From: Rothia sp. (in: high G+C Gram-positive bacteria)
GTDB taxonomy: Bacteria; Actinomycetota; Actinomycetes; Actinomycetales; Micrococcaceae
Length of the DNA: 59,135 nucleotides
Assembly: GCF_015265375.1 (NCBI RefSeq)
Contig: NZ_JABZXW010000006.1
Coordinates: 1-59,135, forward strand
Reading direction: 5' to 3'
The notes below the pieces were generated by a model. That model searched no databases and was not told where the DNA came from. It saw only the letters and a program-made list of their open reading frames with translations. The position numbers and the translations under genes are program-made. Position 1 is the stretch's first letter. Each line of letters starts with the position of its first letter. This document shows positions 51,623-59,135 of the stretch, one piece after another.

Positions 51623-52414
51623 CTACTCTGAAGGCCTCTTCAAGCGGCGGTACTCCTCCAGCTGCTCAGGACTGACCACCTGTAGCTGGTCGGTGAGCGG
51701 GTCACCTGGTGACCAGCCCTCATCCTGAACCGAGTTCTCTTCACGGTTGAAGAAGGTGAGCAGGCGGGGGCGGTGCACCTGAATGCCGCCCGGGGTGGTC
51801 GGCAGCTGCCAATTCTTCATATGGGAGAGCACACCAAACACCAGACACAAGAGAATAGACAGTGCCATCGCCAGGTTAGGGCGGTGGAACAAGCCGGTTA
51901 CCAGAGCGGTTTCAGAAGCACCCATAAACGCGACTGTCGCGTACAGGGAGTTACCGCCAAAGATCGCCGGAATGCGGTTGACCATAATGTCACGGATAAC
52001 GCCGCCACCAACCGCGGTGGTGATGCCCAGGGCGATGGCGGGCAGCCAGTGCAGGCCCAAATTTAGGGACTTAATGGTGCCGGTTGCAGCCCAGCATCCC
52101 ATGCCCACGAAGTCGACAACGAGCATGGTTCGGGTCGCCCAGCGGGCACTCAAATCGATGCTGTACGCAAGGATGGAAGAAACGATAGCACCCACCCAGT
52201 AGCCGCCGTCAGTGAGTGCCACGGGCAGTCCGGAGTTCAGTAGGATGTCACGAATCATACCGCCGCCCATGCCGCAGGCGACCGCGAGCAGCAGGAAGCC
52301 CACAATGTCGAATCGGAAGGCGCGCGCTACAGCACCGCCGAGCAGGCCGTTAGCGACAACGGCGGCAATGTCGACGATGCGGAATACCTGATCTGGGTCA
52401 AAGAGCTCGTGCAT
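51623..52414 (-). CDS. TRIC-type (UPF0126) channel protein
   Basis: 263 residues. The family's duplicated signature is present twice: GGGMIRDILLNSG near 50 and GGGVIRDIMVNRIPAIF near 140. About six or seven membrane segments, then a soluble tail of ~70 residues. Prokaryotic TRIC proteins are trimeric cation channels. ATG at 52414 follows GCAGGAGAACGCCC; an in-frame upstream start would add a His/Arg-rich sequence of doubtful nature. Convergent with the amino-acid ABC operon. Confidence 0.9.
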   Translation of the reverse strand: MHELFDPDQVFRIVDIAAVVANGLLGGAVARAFRFDIVGFLLLAVACGMGGGMIRDILLNSGLPVALTDGGYWVGAIVSSILAYSIDLSARWATRTMLVVDFVGMGCWAATGTIKSLNLGLHWLPAIALGITTAVGGGVIRDIMVNRIPAIFGGNSLYATVAFMGASETALVTGLFHRPNLAMALSILLCLVFGVLSHMKNWQLPTTPGGIQVHRPRLLTFFNREENSVQDEGWSPGDPLTDQLQVVSPEQLEEYRRLKRPSE

Positions 52415-52659
52415 GGGCGTTCTCCTGCGTACGTGATGCGTGTGCCGGTAGGGGAAGTGCGCGCAACGGGGGTCGGGTGACGACGTTATCACCGCATCCG
52501 GCGCTGTCTGCCTGTGCGCGTACCTGAATTGGCACCGATTTATTGTAGACCCGCCGCCGCCTCTGCTCCTAGTTAAAAGGTGCTCATGACGAGCTCTGAG
52601 ACGTAACGGAGAAGCTTGTGGGCGCGCTAAAAGATGGGCGTAGAATGAGTGAATCTCCA

Positions 52660-52848
52660 CCCCCAATGCTCTGTCATGATTGTTTTTGCGCTGGGTCCTT
52701 CCAGTACGGTAGCGGCATCATTTCTTCGCTACTGTTGGCGTTGAGCCCGTTGAATGCGGTGGAGTCCATGGCGGTCATGATGTTTGCCGGCGCGGCGCTG
52801 TCGGCGCTCATGGTGTGGTTGCCTTCGCGCAGGCGGAACGCTCGCTAA
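52660..52848 (+). pseudogene. C-terminal remnant of an MFS transporter
   Basis: The frame GSFQYGSGIISSLLLALSP, then AVMMFAGAALSALMVWLP and a basic end, resembles the last two helices of Bcr/CflA-type drug exporters. The rest of the ~400-residue protein is absent. The first codons (a Ser/Pro/Cys stretch) are not membrane-like. Together with its flanks it fills the gap 52415-52945, in which I see nothing else. Confidence 0.45.
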
Positions 52849-52945
52849 GCTGGAGCTAGACGAATACTAGAGGCATGTGGCCCGCTCGTTTGATAGACCG
52901 GGCCACATCGCAAATCGTTATCTGCGTAAGGTGAAAGGAGCCGCC

Positions 52946-53596
52946 GTGACGGTATCGCGTGACGAAGTTTTCGAAATCCTGCGGGGCGTGGTGCCCCGCC
53001 TGGAGGAGGCGCTTCCCGGCTGGTCGGTGCGCCCCAACATCACGGGTACCGGCGCGGTGGGGCTCTACCTGGACGGCCCCGCAATCTACCGGGACGGCGA
53101 GCCCCTGGCCGGCGTGAACGCCGAGGGTGAGCCGGTCGCCCGACACCTGTGCGGCACGATTCAGACCGCCGACCGCGGCCTGCCGCAGGAGCTGACCCAG
53201 GTGCGTTACCAGTACATCCTGGGCGTGAGCGTGGCGGAGCACGAGAGCGAGTACCCCGAGCCGGCCGACCTGGCGAGCGTGGGGGAGCCGAGCTGGGTTC
53301 CCGCGTTGAGGGCCCTGGAGGTGCTGGTGGAATCCGAGGGCCGCGAGGCGCTGTTCATCAGCCGCGGCGGGTACGTTCCGGGCCGTCGCGCCCTGGGTAA
53401 GCGCCGCGTGGCGCTGCGTCGAGAGCTCTTTCCGAGTAAGCCCTGGCTGGGGTTGGGCACGATTGATTGGTGCGCAGGCGTGCGCTCGACCCCGGTGTAC
53501 GCCGAAGACTTGGCGGCTCTGGTTGCCGCGGCGACGCGCCTGGCGAGTAGCTGGGATGCCGCCCTGCGCACTGGCGCTGCGGACAGCCAAAAGTAG
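52946..53596 (+). CDS. hypothetical protein, 216 residues
   Basis: A soluble protein of unrecognised family. GTG at 52946 follows GTGAAAGGAG; an upstream in-frame ATG at 52877 would extend it into the intergenic region. Features are an acidic first helix (EVFEILRGVVPRLEEALPGW), a central segment with AGVNAEGEPVARHLCGTIQT, then TQVRYQYILGVSVAEHES, and a Arg-rich stretch (RRALGKRRVALRREL). No signal peptide or membrane helix. Followed by a terminator that is itself part of a direct repeat. Confidence 0.75.
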   Translation: MTVSRDEVFEILRGVVPRLEEALPGWSVRPNITGTGAVGLYLDGPAIYRDGEPLAGVNAEGEPVARHLCGTIQTADRGLPQELTQVRYQYILGVSVAEHESEYPEPADLASVGEPSWVPALRALEVLVESEGREALFISRGGYVPGRRALGKRRVALRRELFPSKPWLGLGTIDWCAGVRSTPVYAEDLAALVAAATRLASSWDAALRTGAADSQK

Positions 53597-53604
53597 TTAA
53601 AACG

Positions 53605-53695
53605 AAGCGGCGCATCCGACCCGAAAAGGGAAGGATGCGCCGCTTCTGTGTAAGCTCTGACGCTTAGTGGGTTTAGCCCAGTGGTTCAGCCAGCT
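53605..53695. repeat. direct repeat A, including a terminator hairpin and a decayed ahpD end
   Basis: About 90% identical to 54242-54331. The hairpin AGCGGCGCATCC/GGATGCGCCGCT lies at its left. The right part corresponds to the ahpD 3' end, but with an extra T that breaks the reading frame. Confidence 0.9.
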
Positions 53696-53725
53696 TGAAT
53701 GAGTTGAGCCGCATGCGATATTGCC

Positions 53726-54163
53726 TTATCGATAGCATGCAAGGGTGATGCATCCTGCCGCCTCTACGGGGGCGTAACCGTAGCGTTTGTAGAGCGCAAC
53801 GACGTGTTCACTGGCAACGTCGGTAGTAATGAGTCGCTGTCGAATGTCTTCTCGGTCAAAGTCACCAATGACACGCTTTAGAAGCGCAGAACCAACGCCT
53901 TGACGCTGAGCGTGCGGATGTACCAGAAGGTCCTGAATGTAAGCGATAGATTGACCGTCTCCGATGGCGCGTACTAGCCCGATGAGCCGTCCCGTTCCTT
54001 CAGGCGTTGCCTCTCGTGCGGTGTAGAGATACCGCGACCCTTCCAACATCGGGATGAGGCGTTCGGGTGTTCTGGTATAGGCGCTCCAGCCGACAGAATC
54101 GTAAAGCTCAGTGAGTTCTTCCACGTTGGGAAGGCTGGTGGAGGCCAAAATACAGTACCGCAT
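53726..54163 (-). CDS. GNAT family N-acetyltransferase (between direct repeats)
   Basis: A 145-residue GNAT enzyme. The acetyl-CoA loop is VHPHAQRQGVGSALLKRV; preceding strands IGLVRAIGDGQSIAYIQDLL and the end VALYKRYGYAPVEAAG are typical. The N-terminus ELTELYDSVGWSAYTRTPE is common in small GNATs. Two starts are possible: ATG 54184 or ATG 54163. I prefer 54163 because TATACAAT, a good -10 box, lies 8 bases before it, suggesting a leaderless mRNA; neither has a ribosome site. The gene lies between ~90-bp direct repeats and separates ahpD from the left repeat. Confidence 0.85.
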   Translation of the reverse strand: MRYCILASTSLPNVEELTELYDSVGWSAYTRTPERLIPMLEGSRYLYTAREATPEGTGRLIGLVRAIGDGQSIAYIQDLLVHPHAQRQGVGSALLKRVIGDFDREDIRQRLITTDVASEHVVALYKRYGYAPVEAAGCITLACYR

Positions 54164-54241
54164 ACAGGCATTGTATAGCGCCATATCGGGGGAGTTAGGA
54201 AGCTGCCGCCCAATACGTTGCAGGGCTTGATGTGCGCATAA

Positions 54242-54331
54242 AAGCGGCGCATCCGACCCGTGATGGGTGGATGCGCCGCTTCTGTGTAAGCTCTAACGCT
54301 TAGTGGGTTTAGCCCAGTGCCTCAGCCAGCT
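54242..54331. repeat. direct repeat B, including terminator and end of ahpD
   Basis: Contains the hairpin GCGGCGCATCC/GGATGCGCCGC, which can terminate ahpD, and the last ahpD codons. See repeat A. Confidence 0.9.
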
Positions 54332-54839
54332 GAATGCCCTGTGCCACGCCACCGAGGGTTGCAGCAATACGGATCAGGTCGTTGACCTGCTCCTTGGTTG
54401 CGCCCTCTTCACGCAGGGTGTGCTCGTGAGCCTCAACGCAGTGGGAGCAGCCGTTGACTGCGGACACTGCCAGTGCGAACATTTCGAAGTCCAGCTTCTC
54501 AATGCCACCGTTCTTACCGATGATCTGCATGCGCAGGTTTGCGCGCTGGTCATCGTATGCACCGTTCAGGAAGCCACGGGTGCGGTAGAAGATGTTGTTC
54601 ATGCCCATGATGGTTGCAGCACCCAGAGCAGCCTCGTAAGCGGTGTCGCTCAGGTGCTCCTTAGCCTCTGCAGCAATCTCAACAACAACAGAGTCAACCT
54701 TGGTTGCTGCTGCGGTTGCGAGGATTGCGCCCCAGAGCTGCTGCTCGGACAGGGAGGTGATGCGGGGCAGGGAGGACAGGTTGAGGCTCATGTCCTTCGC
54801 GTAGGAAGGCAGAGCCGAACGCAGGTTATCGATGCTCAT
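54309..54839 (-). CDS. ahpD: alkyl hydroperoxide reductase AhpD (carboxymuconolactone decarboxylase fold)
   Basis: 176 residues. AhpD passes electrons from the dihydrolipoamide system to AhpC. The redox motif is Cys131-Ser-His-Cys134 followed by His138 in NGCSHCVEAHEHTL, as in mycobacterial AhpD. It follows ahpC with a 3-base gap, so the two are co-translated. The 3' end lies in a direct repeat whose other copy is beyond the GNAT gene. Confidence 0.95.
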   Translation of the reverse strand: MSIDNLRSALPSYAKDMSLNLSSLPRITSLSEQQLWGAILATAAATKVDSVVVEIAAEAKEHLSDTAYEAALGAATIMGMNNIFYRTRGFLNGAYDDQRANLRMQIIGKNGGIEKLDFEMFALAVSAVNGCSHCVEAHEHTLREEGATKEQVNDLIRIAATLGGVAQGIQLAEALG

Positions 54840-54842
54840 GGA

Positions 54843-55424
54843 TTACTTCATCTCCTTGAATGCGTCGATGGTTGCTGCACCCTTCTTCCAGTTGCATGCG
54901 CACAGCTCGTCGGACTGCAGTGCGTCCAGCTGGCGGAGCACCTCGTCGGTGTTACGGCCGACGGAGTCAGCGGTAATGGAGACCGACTGGATGGTGTTGT
55001 GGGGGTCGATGATGAAGGTTGCGCGGTCTGCAACGCCGTCCTTGTTCAGGATGCCCAGTGCTGCGGTCAGTTCGCGCTTGAGGTCGGATGCCATGACGAT
55101 GGGCAGATCCAGGAGCTCTTCGTGGGAGCGGCGCCATGCGTAGTGGGTGTACTCGTTGTCAACGGAAACACCGATCACCTGGGTGTCGCGTGCCTCGAAC
55201 TCGTCAGCGAGCTTGCCGAATGCTGCGATCTCGGTGGGGCAAACGAAGGTGAAGTCCTTCGGCCAGAAGAAGACGACGCGCCAGGTGTCTTCGTCCAGAC
55301 CCTCGGAGGAGACGGTGGTGAAGTAGTCTTCGGGCTTGGTTGCTTCGATGTCAGCCAGCTTACCGGGGACAACGCCGGTGAGCTCGTATGCGGGGAACTG
55401 GTCGCCGATGGTCAGAACTGCCAT
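54843..55424 (-). CDS. ahpC: peroxiredoxin AhpC
   Basis: A 193-residue typical 2-Cys peroxiredoxin that reduces H2O2, alkyl peroxides and peroxynitrite. The peroxidatic Cys62 is in FTFVCPTEI, and cysteines near 175 and 177 (ELCACNWKKG) include the resolving one, as in the AhpC of Mycobacterium. ATG follows AAGAAGAACACT. First gene of the ahpCD operon. A Fur/PerR-like palindrome lies upstream; no oxyR gene is adjacent. Confidence 0.97.
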   Translation of the reverse strand: MAVLTIGDQFPAYELTGVVPGKLADIEATKPEDYFTTVSSEGLDEDTWRVVFFWPKDFTFVCPTEIAAFGKLADEFEARDTQVIGVSVDNEYTHYAWRRSHEELLDLPIVMASDLKRELTAALGILNKDGVADRATFIIDPHNTIQSVSITADSVGRNTDEVLRQLDALQSDELCACNWKKGAATIDAFKEMK

Positions 55425-55514
55425 AGTGTTCTTCTTTCTGCTTGTGCCGCGCGGATTCGTTGCGCGGCGCTTGTTCTAAGTGGTGCCCATTGGGCGGGCT
55501 CGATAACTATTTTA

Positions 55515-55531
55515 TTGTGAATAATTCATAA
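55515..55531. promoter_or_regulatory. candidate PerR/Fur-family box upstream of ahpC
   Basis: TTGTGAATAATTCATAA is a near-perfect 17-bp palindrome with a single-base centre, about 90 bp upstream of the ahpC start. The arms resemble Fur-superfamily boxes (7-1-7 layout), which suits peroxide control. AT-rich surroundings probably contain the promoter. Confidence 0.45.
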
Positions 55532-55674
55532 TAATCAAGTAATGACGCATTAAAACAGAAGTGTTTAACTATGATTTGCATCACCGAACATTCCGAGGTG
55601 TCCAAAAAGCTTCTCCACGTGCAAATATCCATGCGCAAATCCCACCTACAAACCCCAGGGGTTAAGCTCGAATC

Positions 55675-56307
55675 ATGACCCCCGAACACAGTAACTTCTC
55701 AGAACACAGCGAACATGCAGAGCCCAGCCAGCCCGAACTCATTACCGAACGCCTCACCCTGCGCCACCTGCGCGAGGCGGATATCCCCGACATCGTAGAA
55801 GCCTGCCGCGACCCGCAAATGATTCGCTACACCCGCGTACCGCTAAACTACACGCGCGCCGACGCTGAGGACTCCCTACTCACCACCGCCCGTCAAATTG
55901 CCGCCGGGCAAATCCAGCGCTGGGCGATTGACGCCTCCGGTGTGTTCGCGGGGAGTATCGAGCTGCGCCTACCTGACGGCACCCCCGAAAGCCCCGGAAC
56001 CCGCGCCGAACTGGGCTATTACACCGCCCCGAAGGCGCGCGGCAAGGGCTATATGACCGAGGCGCTGCGAGCCGTCCTCGGCTACGCTTTCGACCCGCTC
56101 GGGCTGGGTCTCGAGACTGTCCGCTGGACCACCCTGGCGGGTAACGAGGCCTCCGAACGTGTGGCGGTTAAAGCGGGTTTCACCGGCATCTACGACGATA
56201 TTGACCCGAACTCCGGTCGCCCCGATGAGAACGGTCACCCGGTGCAGCATCGGGTGCGCCGCGCCGATATGACCCGCGCGCAATTTGCGGCGCTCTGGGC
56301 TAACTAA
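55675..56307 (+). CDS. GNAT family N-acetyltransferase, RimJ/RimL type
   Basis: A 210-residue GNAT protein. It opens with a Ser/His/Glu-rich stretch, then the RimJ/RimL start LITERLTLRHLREADIPDI. The acetyl-CoA region is ELGYYTAPKARGKGYMTEAL, with LETVRWTTLAGNEASERVAV and KAGFTG after it. Likely substrate is an N-terminal amino group or a small amine; not determinable. No ribosome site is seen before the ATG at 55675, so the start could be internal or the mRNA leaderless. Confidence 0.88.
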   Translation: MTPEHSNFSEHSEHAEPSQPELITERLTLRHLREADIPDIVEACRDPQMIRYTRVPLNYTRADAEDSLLTTARQIAAGQIQRWAIDASGVFAGSIELRLPDGTPESPGTRAELGYYTAPKARGKGYMTEALRAVLGYAFDPLGLGLETVRWTTLAGNEASERVAVKAGFTGIYDDIDPNSGRPDENGHPVQHRVRRADMTRAQFAALWAN

Positions 56308-56372
56308 ACTGCGCTCTGGACGTAACGTGCACGGGGTTGAGCGGGAGCCCATGAGAAAGCCCCGCAATCTAG

Positions 56373-56690
56373 CTACCTGATGCCGAAGCCGCGGAACGAG
56401 CCGTTCGGCTCCTCCCACTCGACGAGAACCTCATCCACGCGCCCGGCGGTGTCGTCACCGCGCAGCACATCCACCAGGCGAGCGCAGGAGGCAGCGGTAC
56501 CCTCCGCAACGACCTTCACGCGTCCGTCGTCGAGGTTCTCGGCGTAGCCGGTTAGGCCCATGGGCTTGGCGGTTCCGGCGCACCACCAGCGGAAACCCAC
56601 GCCCTGCACTTTACCGCTGACGAAAGCGACGAGGCGGATTTCGGCGGGTTCTGCCGGGGTGCGATTGGTGAAGAAATCAAAGAAACCCAT
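56373..56690 (-). CDS. acyP: acylphosphatase
   Basis: A 105-residue enzyme that hydrolyses acyl phosphates. The two family signatures are GKVQGVGFRWW with catalytic Arg34 and GYAENLDDGRVKVVAEG with catalytic Asn52. ATG at 56690 follows GGGAGGACCC. The N-terminal ~17 residues (MGFFDFFTNRTPAEPAE) extend beyond the compact fold. Single gene. Confidence 0.93.
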   Translation of the reverse strand: MGFFDFFTNRTPAEPAEIRLVAFVSGKVQGVGFRWWCAGTAKPMGLTGYAENLDDGRVKVVAEGTAASCARLVDVLRGDDTAGRVDEVLVEWEEPNGSFRGFGIR

Positions 56691-56973
56691 GGGTCCTCCC
56701 GGGGTCGTCTCATTGAGGGTGGTCTGATGGGGGCGCGCCAGCATTGGCGGCGCCCTGTCAGTTTCTATAGCTTCAGTCTAGAGGGTTCAGAGTGCTTCGG
56801 GGTGGCATCAGGGTGCCTGTTGCCCGGTTGCCTCGCGCACGCGTCGTGAACAGCTGAATTAGGGTAGAGCAACCGGAGCCGTGCCCACAAGGGGAGTAAG
56901 ATGGGGTGATATTTATCAGCGGCAACGCTGAACACGCAGACTGTACCCGCAACGCTCATCCCCTGGAGGATCA

Positions 56974-58557
56974 TTGAGTTCACACCCCAAGAAAGCGCCT
57001 CTCGTCGGTAACCCGGCGAAGGCACCCTACAAGCCCTGGCCTGCTCTCTGGTCCCTGGTTGTTGGCTTCTTCATGATTCTGGTGGACGGCAATATTGTCA
57101 CCATCGCTCTGCCGCACATGCTGCAGGATTTGGATGCGTCCCTGTCGGCGGGCATGTGGGTAACGAGCGCCTACCTGCTGGCGTATGCGGTGCCGCTGCT
57201 CATTACCGGCCGTATGGGTGACCGCTTCGGTCAGAAGAACCTGTACATGATTGGTATGGCTATTTTTACTGCCGCTTCCCTGTGGTGTGGTCTGGCGCCG
57301 AACGTTGAGTCGCTGATTACTGCCCGCGTGGTGCAGGGCCTGGGTGCGTCGCTGATGACCCCGCAGACCATGTCTCTGATTACGCTGATGTTCCCGCCGA
57401 ATGCGCGCGGTGTCGCCATGAGCATTTGGGGTGCGACCGCGGGTATTGCCGCGCTGGTCGGCCCGATTCTGGGCGGTGTGCTGGTGGATGCCCTCAGCTG
57501 GGGCTGGATCTTCTTCATCAACATTCCTGTTGGCCTGGTTGGTTTGTTCCTGGCGTGGCGTAATGTGCCGGTGTTTGAGGAGAAGAAGCACAGCTTCGAC
57601 TGGTTGGGCGTGGTGCTTTCGGCGGTCGGCCTGTTCCTGCTGGTTTTCGGCATTCAGGAAGGCGCCACCTACGATTGGGGCACCATCACTGACTCGTTCA
57701 TGGGTACCGGTATTGCGGTGAGCGTGTGGGGTCTGATTATTGCCGGCATTATGGTGCTGGCACTGTTTATCGGTTGGCAGGCGGTGAACCGCCACGAGCC
57801 GCTGGTTCCGCTGAGCCTGTTCAGTGACCGTAACTTCTCCGTGTCGAATGTGGCTATCGCCGCGATGGGTGTGGTCGCTATCAGCATGGCGTTCCCGCTG
57901 ACCCTGTACCTGCAGCAGGTGGAGGGCATGAACCCGACCGAGGCGGCGCTGATGACTGCCCCGCTGGCTCTGTCTTCGGGTGTGTTGGCGCCGGTGGTGG
58001 GTGCGCGTCTGAACCGCTATGACCCCAAGTGGATTGCGGTGATTGGATTTACTCTGCTGGTGATTGGTTTTGCTCTGCTGCGCCCGACGATGGTTGCTGA
58101 CGGTAACCTGTGGCTGATGGTTGGCCCGATGATTATCCTGGGTGCGGCGAACGCCTGCATTTGGGGTCCGCTGTCGGTGTCTGCGACCCGCAACCTGCCG
58201 CCGCAGCGTGCCGGTGCCGGTTCGGGCGTGTACAACGAGACCCGCCAGATGGCGTCGGTGCTCGGGTCGGCTGCGATTACCACGATTATGGCTTCTGCAA
58301 TTACCTCGCAGCTGTCCGCGTTGGGTCCTGCCGCTGCGGCGGGCGGTAGCTCTCACAGCGGTGCTGGAGGCGGCGTACTTCCGCAGATTCTGCGTGAACC
58401 CTACGCGGCGGCAATGGCTGATTCCATGATGCTTCCCCTGGTTGCTGCGGCAGTGGGTGCGGTCGTGTGCCTGTTCTATGCCTCCAAGAAGACCTCCGAG
58501 GCAAAAGCCGCCGCACAGAACGCTGAGGCAGAGCCTGAGTCAGAAAACACTAAATAG
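56974..58557 (+). CDS. MFS drug exporter, DHA2 family (14 helices)
   Basis: 527 residues with about 14 hydrophobic segments, which fits the EmrB/QacA branch of proton-driven exporters. Signatures: MILVDGNIVTIALPHM (DHA2 motif D1), GRMGDRFGQKN (motif A), ARVVQGLGASLMTPQTMSL (motif B) and WGATAGIAALVGPILGGVLV (motif C). The start is TTG after CTGGAGGATCA. C-terminal tail Ala/Glu-rich. Substrate unknown. No regulator gene adjoins it. Confidence 0.93.
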   Translation: MSSHPKKAPLVGNPAKAPYKPWPALWSLVVGFFMILVDGNIVTIALPHMLQDLDASLSAGMWVTSAYLLAYAVPLLITGRMGDRFGQKNLYMIGMAIFTAASLWCGLAPNVESLITARVVQGLGASLMTPQTMSLITLMFPPNARGVAMSIWGATAGIAALVGPILGGVLVDALSWGWIFFINIPVGLVGLFLAWRNVPVFEEKKHSFDWLGVVLSAVGLFLLVFGIQEGATYDWGTITDSFMGTGIAVSVWGLIIAGIMVLALFIGWQAVNRHEPLVPLSLFSDRNFSVSNVAIAAMGVVAISMAFPLTLYLQQVEGMNPTEAALMTAPLALSSGVLAPVVGARLNRYDPKWIAVIGFTLLVIGFALLRPTMVADGNLWLMVGPMIILGAANACIWGPLSVSATRNLPPQRAGAGSGVYNETRQMASVLGSAAITTIMASAITSQLSALGPAAAAGGSSHSGAGGGVLPQILREPYAAAMADSMMLPLVAAAVGAVVCLFYASKKTSEAKAAAQNAEAEPESENTK

Positions 58558-58652
58558 AAGGCTTATCAGAGCGCTTTTACGGCATAAGCGGTGCATAACC
58601 TGAGATATGGTGCTATACCGGAGAAAATCTATATGCACTCTGTGTATGATGA

Positions 58653-58708
58653 AGCGGGTTATTGTTGCCCTGAGGTGTTGAAACCTCGTGAGAGCGCAAT
58701 AACCCGCT
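58653..58708 (+). other. long inverted repeat in the leader of the small gene at 58725
   Basis: AGCGGGTTATTG and its exact complement CAATAACCCGCT (12 bp) enclose a second stem GAGGT/ACCTC. No T-run. It ends 3 bases before the ribosome site AAGGA, so it may shape translation of the following ORF. Confidence 0.5.
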
Positions 58709-58724
58709 GTAGAAGGACATCTTC

Positions 58725-58880
58725 GTGGAGATGGATTACATGCCCGGCCTGCTCGCTAGCGAGGATGAGCTGGACCGTATCACCGAATCTTTCGCCCAGC
58801 TTCCCCTGCGCAACCCCAACGGCACCACCGGCATCAACATCCACCTGGAGAAAGAGAGATGGCTAAAATCCCCACCTTGA
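58725..58880 (+). CDS. truncated gene fragment, 51 residues
   Basis: GTG at 58725 lies 8 bases after AAGGA. The start reads VEMDYMPGLLASEDELDRI, followed by LPLRNPNGTTGINIHLE, which resembles the N-terminal part of a longer actinobacterial secreted or metal-binding protein (pattern of a helix, then N-P-x-G-x-x-G-I-x-x-H). After IHLE the sequence becomes unrelated and stops within 10 codons. I read it as a gene cut at about 58852 by incoming low-G+C DNA. The full-length family cannot be named with confidence. Confidence 0.5.
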   Translation: MEMDYMPGLLASEDELDRITESFAQLPLRNPNGTTGINIHLEKERWLKSPP

Positions 58881-58950
58881 GTTTGGTATTTTTGCCATTG
58901 TCTTCCTTGATTTGTTCAAGATCTTGAGCCAAAATCCTCACTTCCTCTTT
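58853..58950 (-). pseudogene. low-G+C coding remnant
   Basis: On the minus strand the frame reads KEEVRILAQDLEQIKEDNG, then KNTKLKVGILAISLS, and runs into the truncated gene at 58725-58880. A GTG at 58941 follows AAAGAGG. The Lys/Glu/Ile-rich codon choice is unlike the rest of the window. Whether it is a small real gene or a fragment is not clear. Confidence 0.4.
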
Positions 58951-58967
58951 CTAAAATCTAGTTTTTA

Positions 58968-59008
58968 AAAAAATAGGCTATCTACCAGAAGTAGATAGCC
59001 TATTTTTT
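58968..59008. terminator. bidirectional terminator
   Basis: AAAAAATAGGCTATCTA (58968-58984) and its exact complement (58992-59008), loop of 7. T-runs on both sides. Confidence 0.9.
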
Positions 59009-59025
59009 ATGAGATGCTTGGGTGC

Positions 59026-59135
59026 TTACGCTTTCAATTTGTCAAACTTTGCTTTGACATTCGCCTTGAATTCTTCAAGCTTAGCCTTGCGTTCGGCTTT
59101 ACGTTCAGCCTTCATTTGTGCACGTGCCTGGTTGT
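59026..59135 (-). CDS. Lys/Ala-rich protein C-terminus, cut by window edge
   Basis: The last 36 codons of a minus-strand gene running off the window. The visible part reads NQARAQMKAERKAERKAKL, then EEFKANVKAKFDKLKA, and looks like a long charged helix. No family can be named. G+C is below the window's average. It ends at the terminator 58968-59008. Confidence 0.65.
   Translation of the reverse strand, partial: NQARAQMKAERKAERKAKLEEFKANVKAKFDKLKA

Noticed and set aside
58591..58866. 91-codon plus-strand frame after the MFS gene
   Set aside because: It crosses the long inverted repeat and overlaps the better-supported frame starting at 58725, which has a ribosome site.
1..59135. tRNA, rRNA or complete insertion sequences
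   Set aside because: Looked for tRNA-like CCA ends and T-loops, rRNA signatures, and transposase motifs with inverted ends; none was found by eye. A tRNA and IS search would be needed to be sure.

Overview
The window is high-G+C actinobacterial DNA (roughly 60% G+C by eye). SD-type ribosome sites, GTG/TTG starts and actinobacterial-type proteins are frequent. The gene content best fits the Micrococcaceae, probably an oral Rothia: SLH-anchored subtilases, an M18 aminopeptidase, PdxST, and two DUF1963 genes. The genus is an inference. A perfect 14-bp parS palindrome at 907-920 suggests that the segment lies in the origin-proximal part of the chromosome.

Layout. 1-12.4 kb: a partial CPBP membrane protease, M18 aminopeptidase, an inverted pair of paralogous lipoprotein genes flanking an AT-rich membrane-protein gene, pdxT/pdxS, a CPA1 Na+/H+ antiporter, a MATE exporter, nadE and two small genes. 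12.5-25.2 kb: three large tandem minus-strand genes for secreted subtilases, each with a PA-like insert and three C-terminal SLH repeats. 25.5-30.1 kb: four paralogous membrane proteins of a family I do not recognise, then a DUF4870 protein. 30.3-34.7 kb: purA, a start-less coding remnant, a small secreted SLH-like protein, corA and an unknown gene.

35.0-38.5 kb: a divergent siderophore-uptake locus (two FecCD permeases against a binding lipoprotein) with an IdeR/DtxR-like box and no ATPase gene. 38.8-42.3 kb: tandem DUF1963 genes and an AlbA_2/GHKL putative regulator. 42.7-51.5 kb: a sulfur-amino-acid block, namely metY plus a CoA-binding protein, two cystathionine synthase/lyase-type enzymes, and an amino-acid (probably cystine) ABC importer with two binding proteins. 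Four genes of this block share an ATATGACG motif at a similar distance from their starts.

51.6-59.1 kb: a TRIC-type channel, an MFS remnant, an unknown gene, a GNAT gene lying between two ~90-bp direct repeats, ahpC-ahpD, a second GNAT, acylphosphatase, a DHA2-type MFS exporter, and at the right edge a truncated gene abutting low-G+C DNA of foreign appearance.

Themes are cell-surface proteolysis and S-layer-type anchoring, sulfur and iron acquisition, oxidative-stress defence, and repeated local gene duplication. Best candidates for something undescribed: the four-paralogue family at 25.5-29.4 kb, the inverted lipoprotein units, and the ATATGACG-linked sulfur genes.
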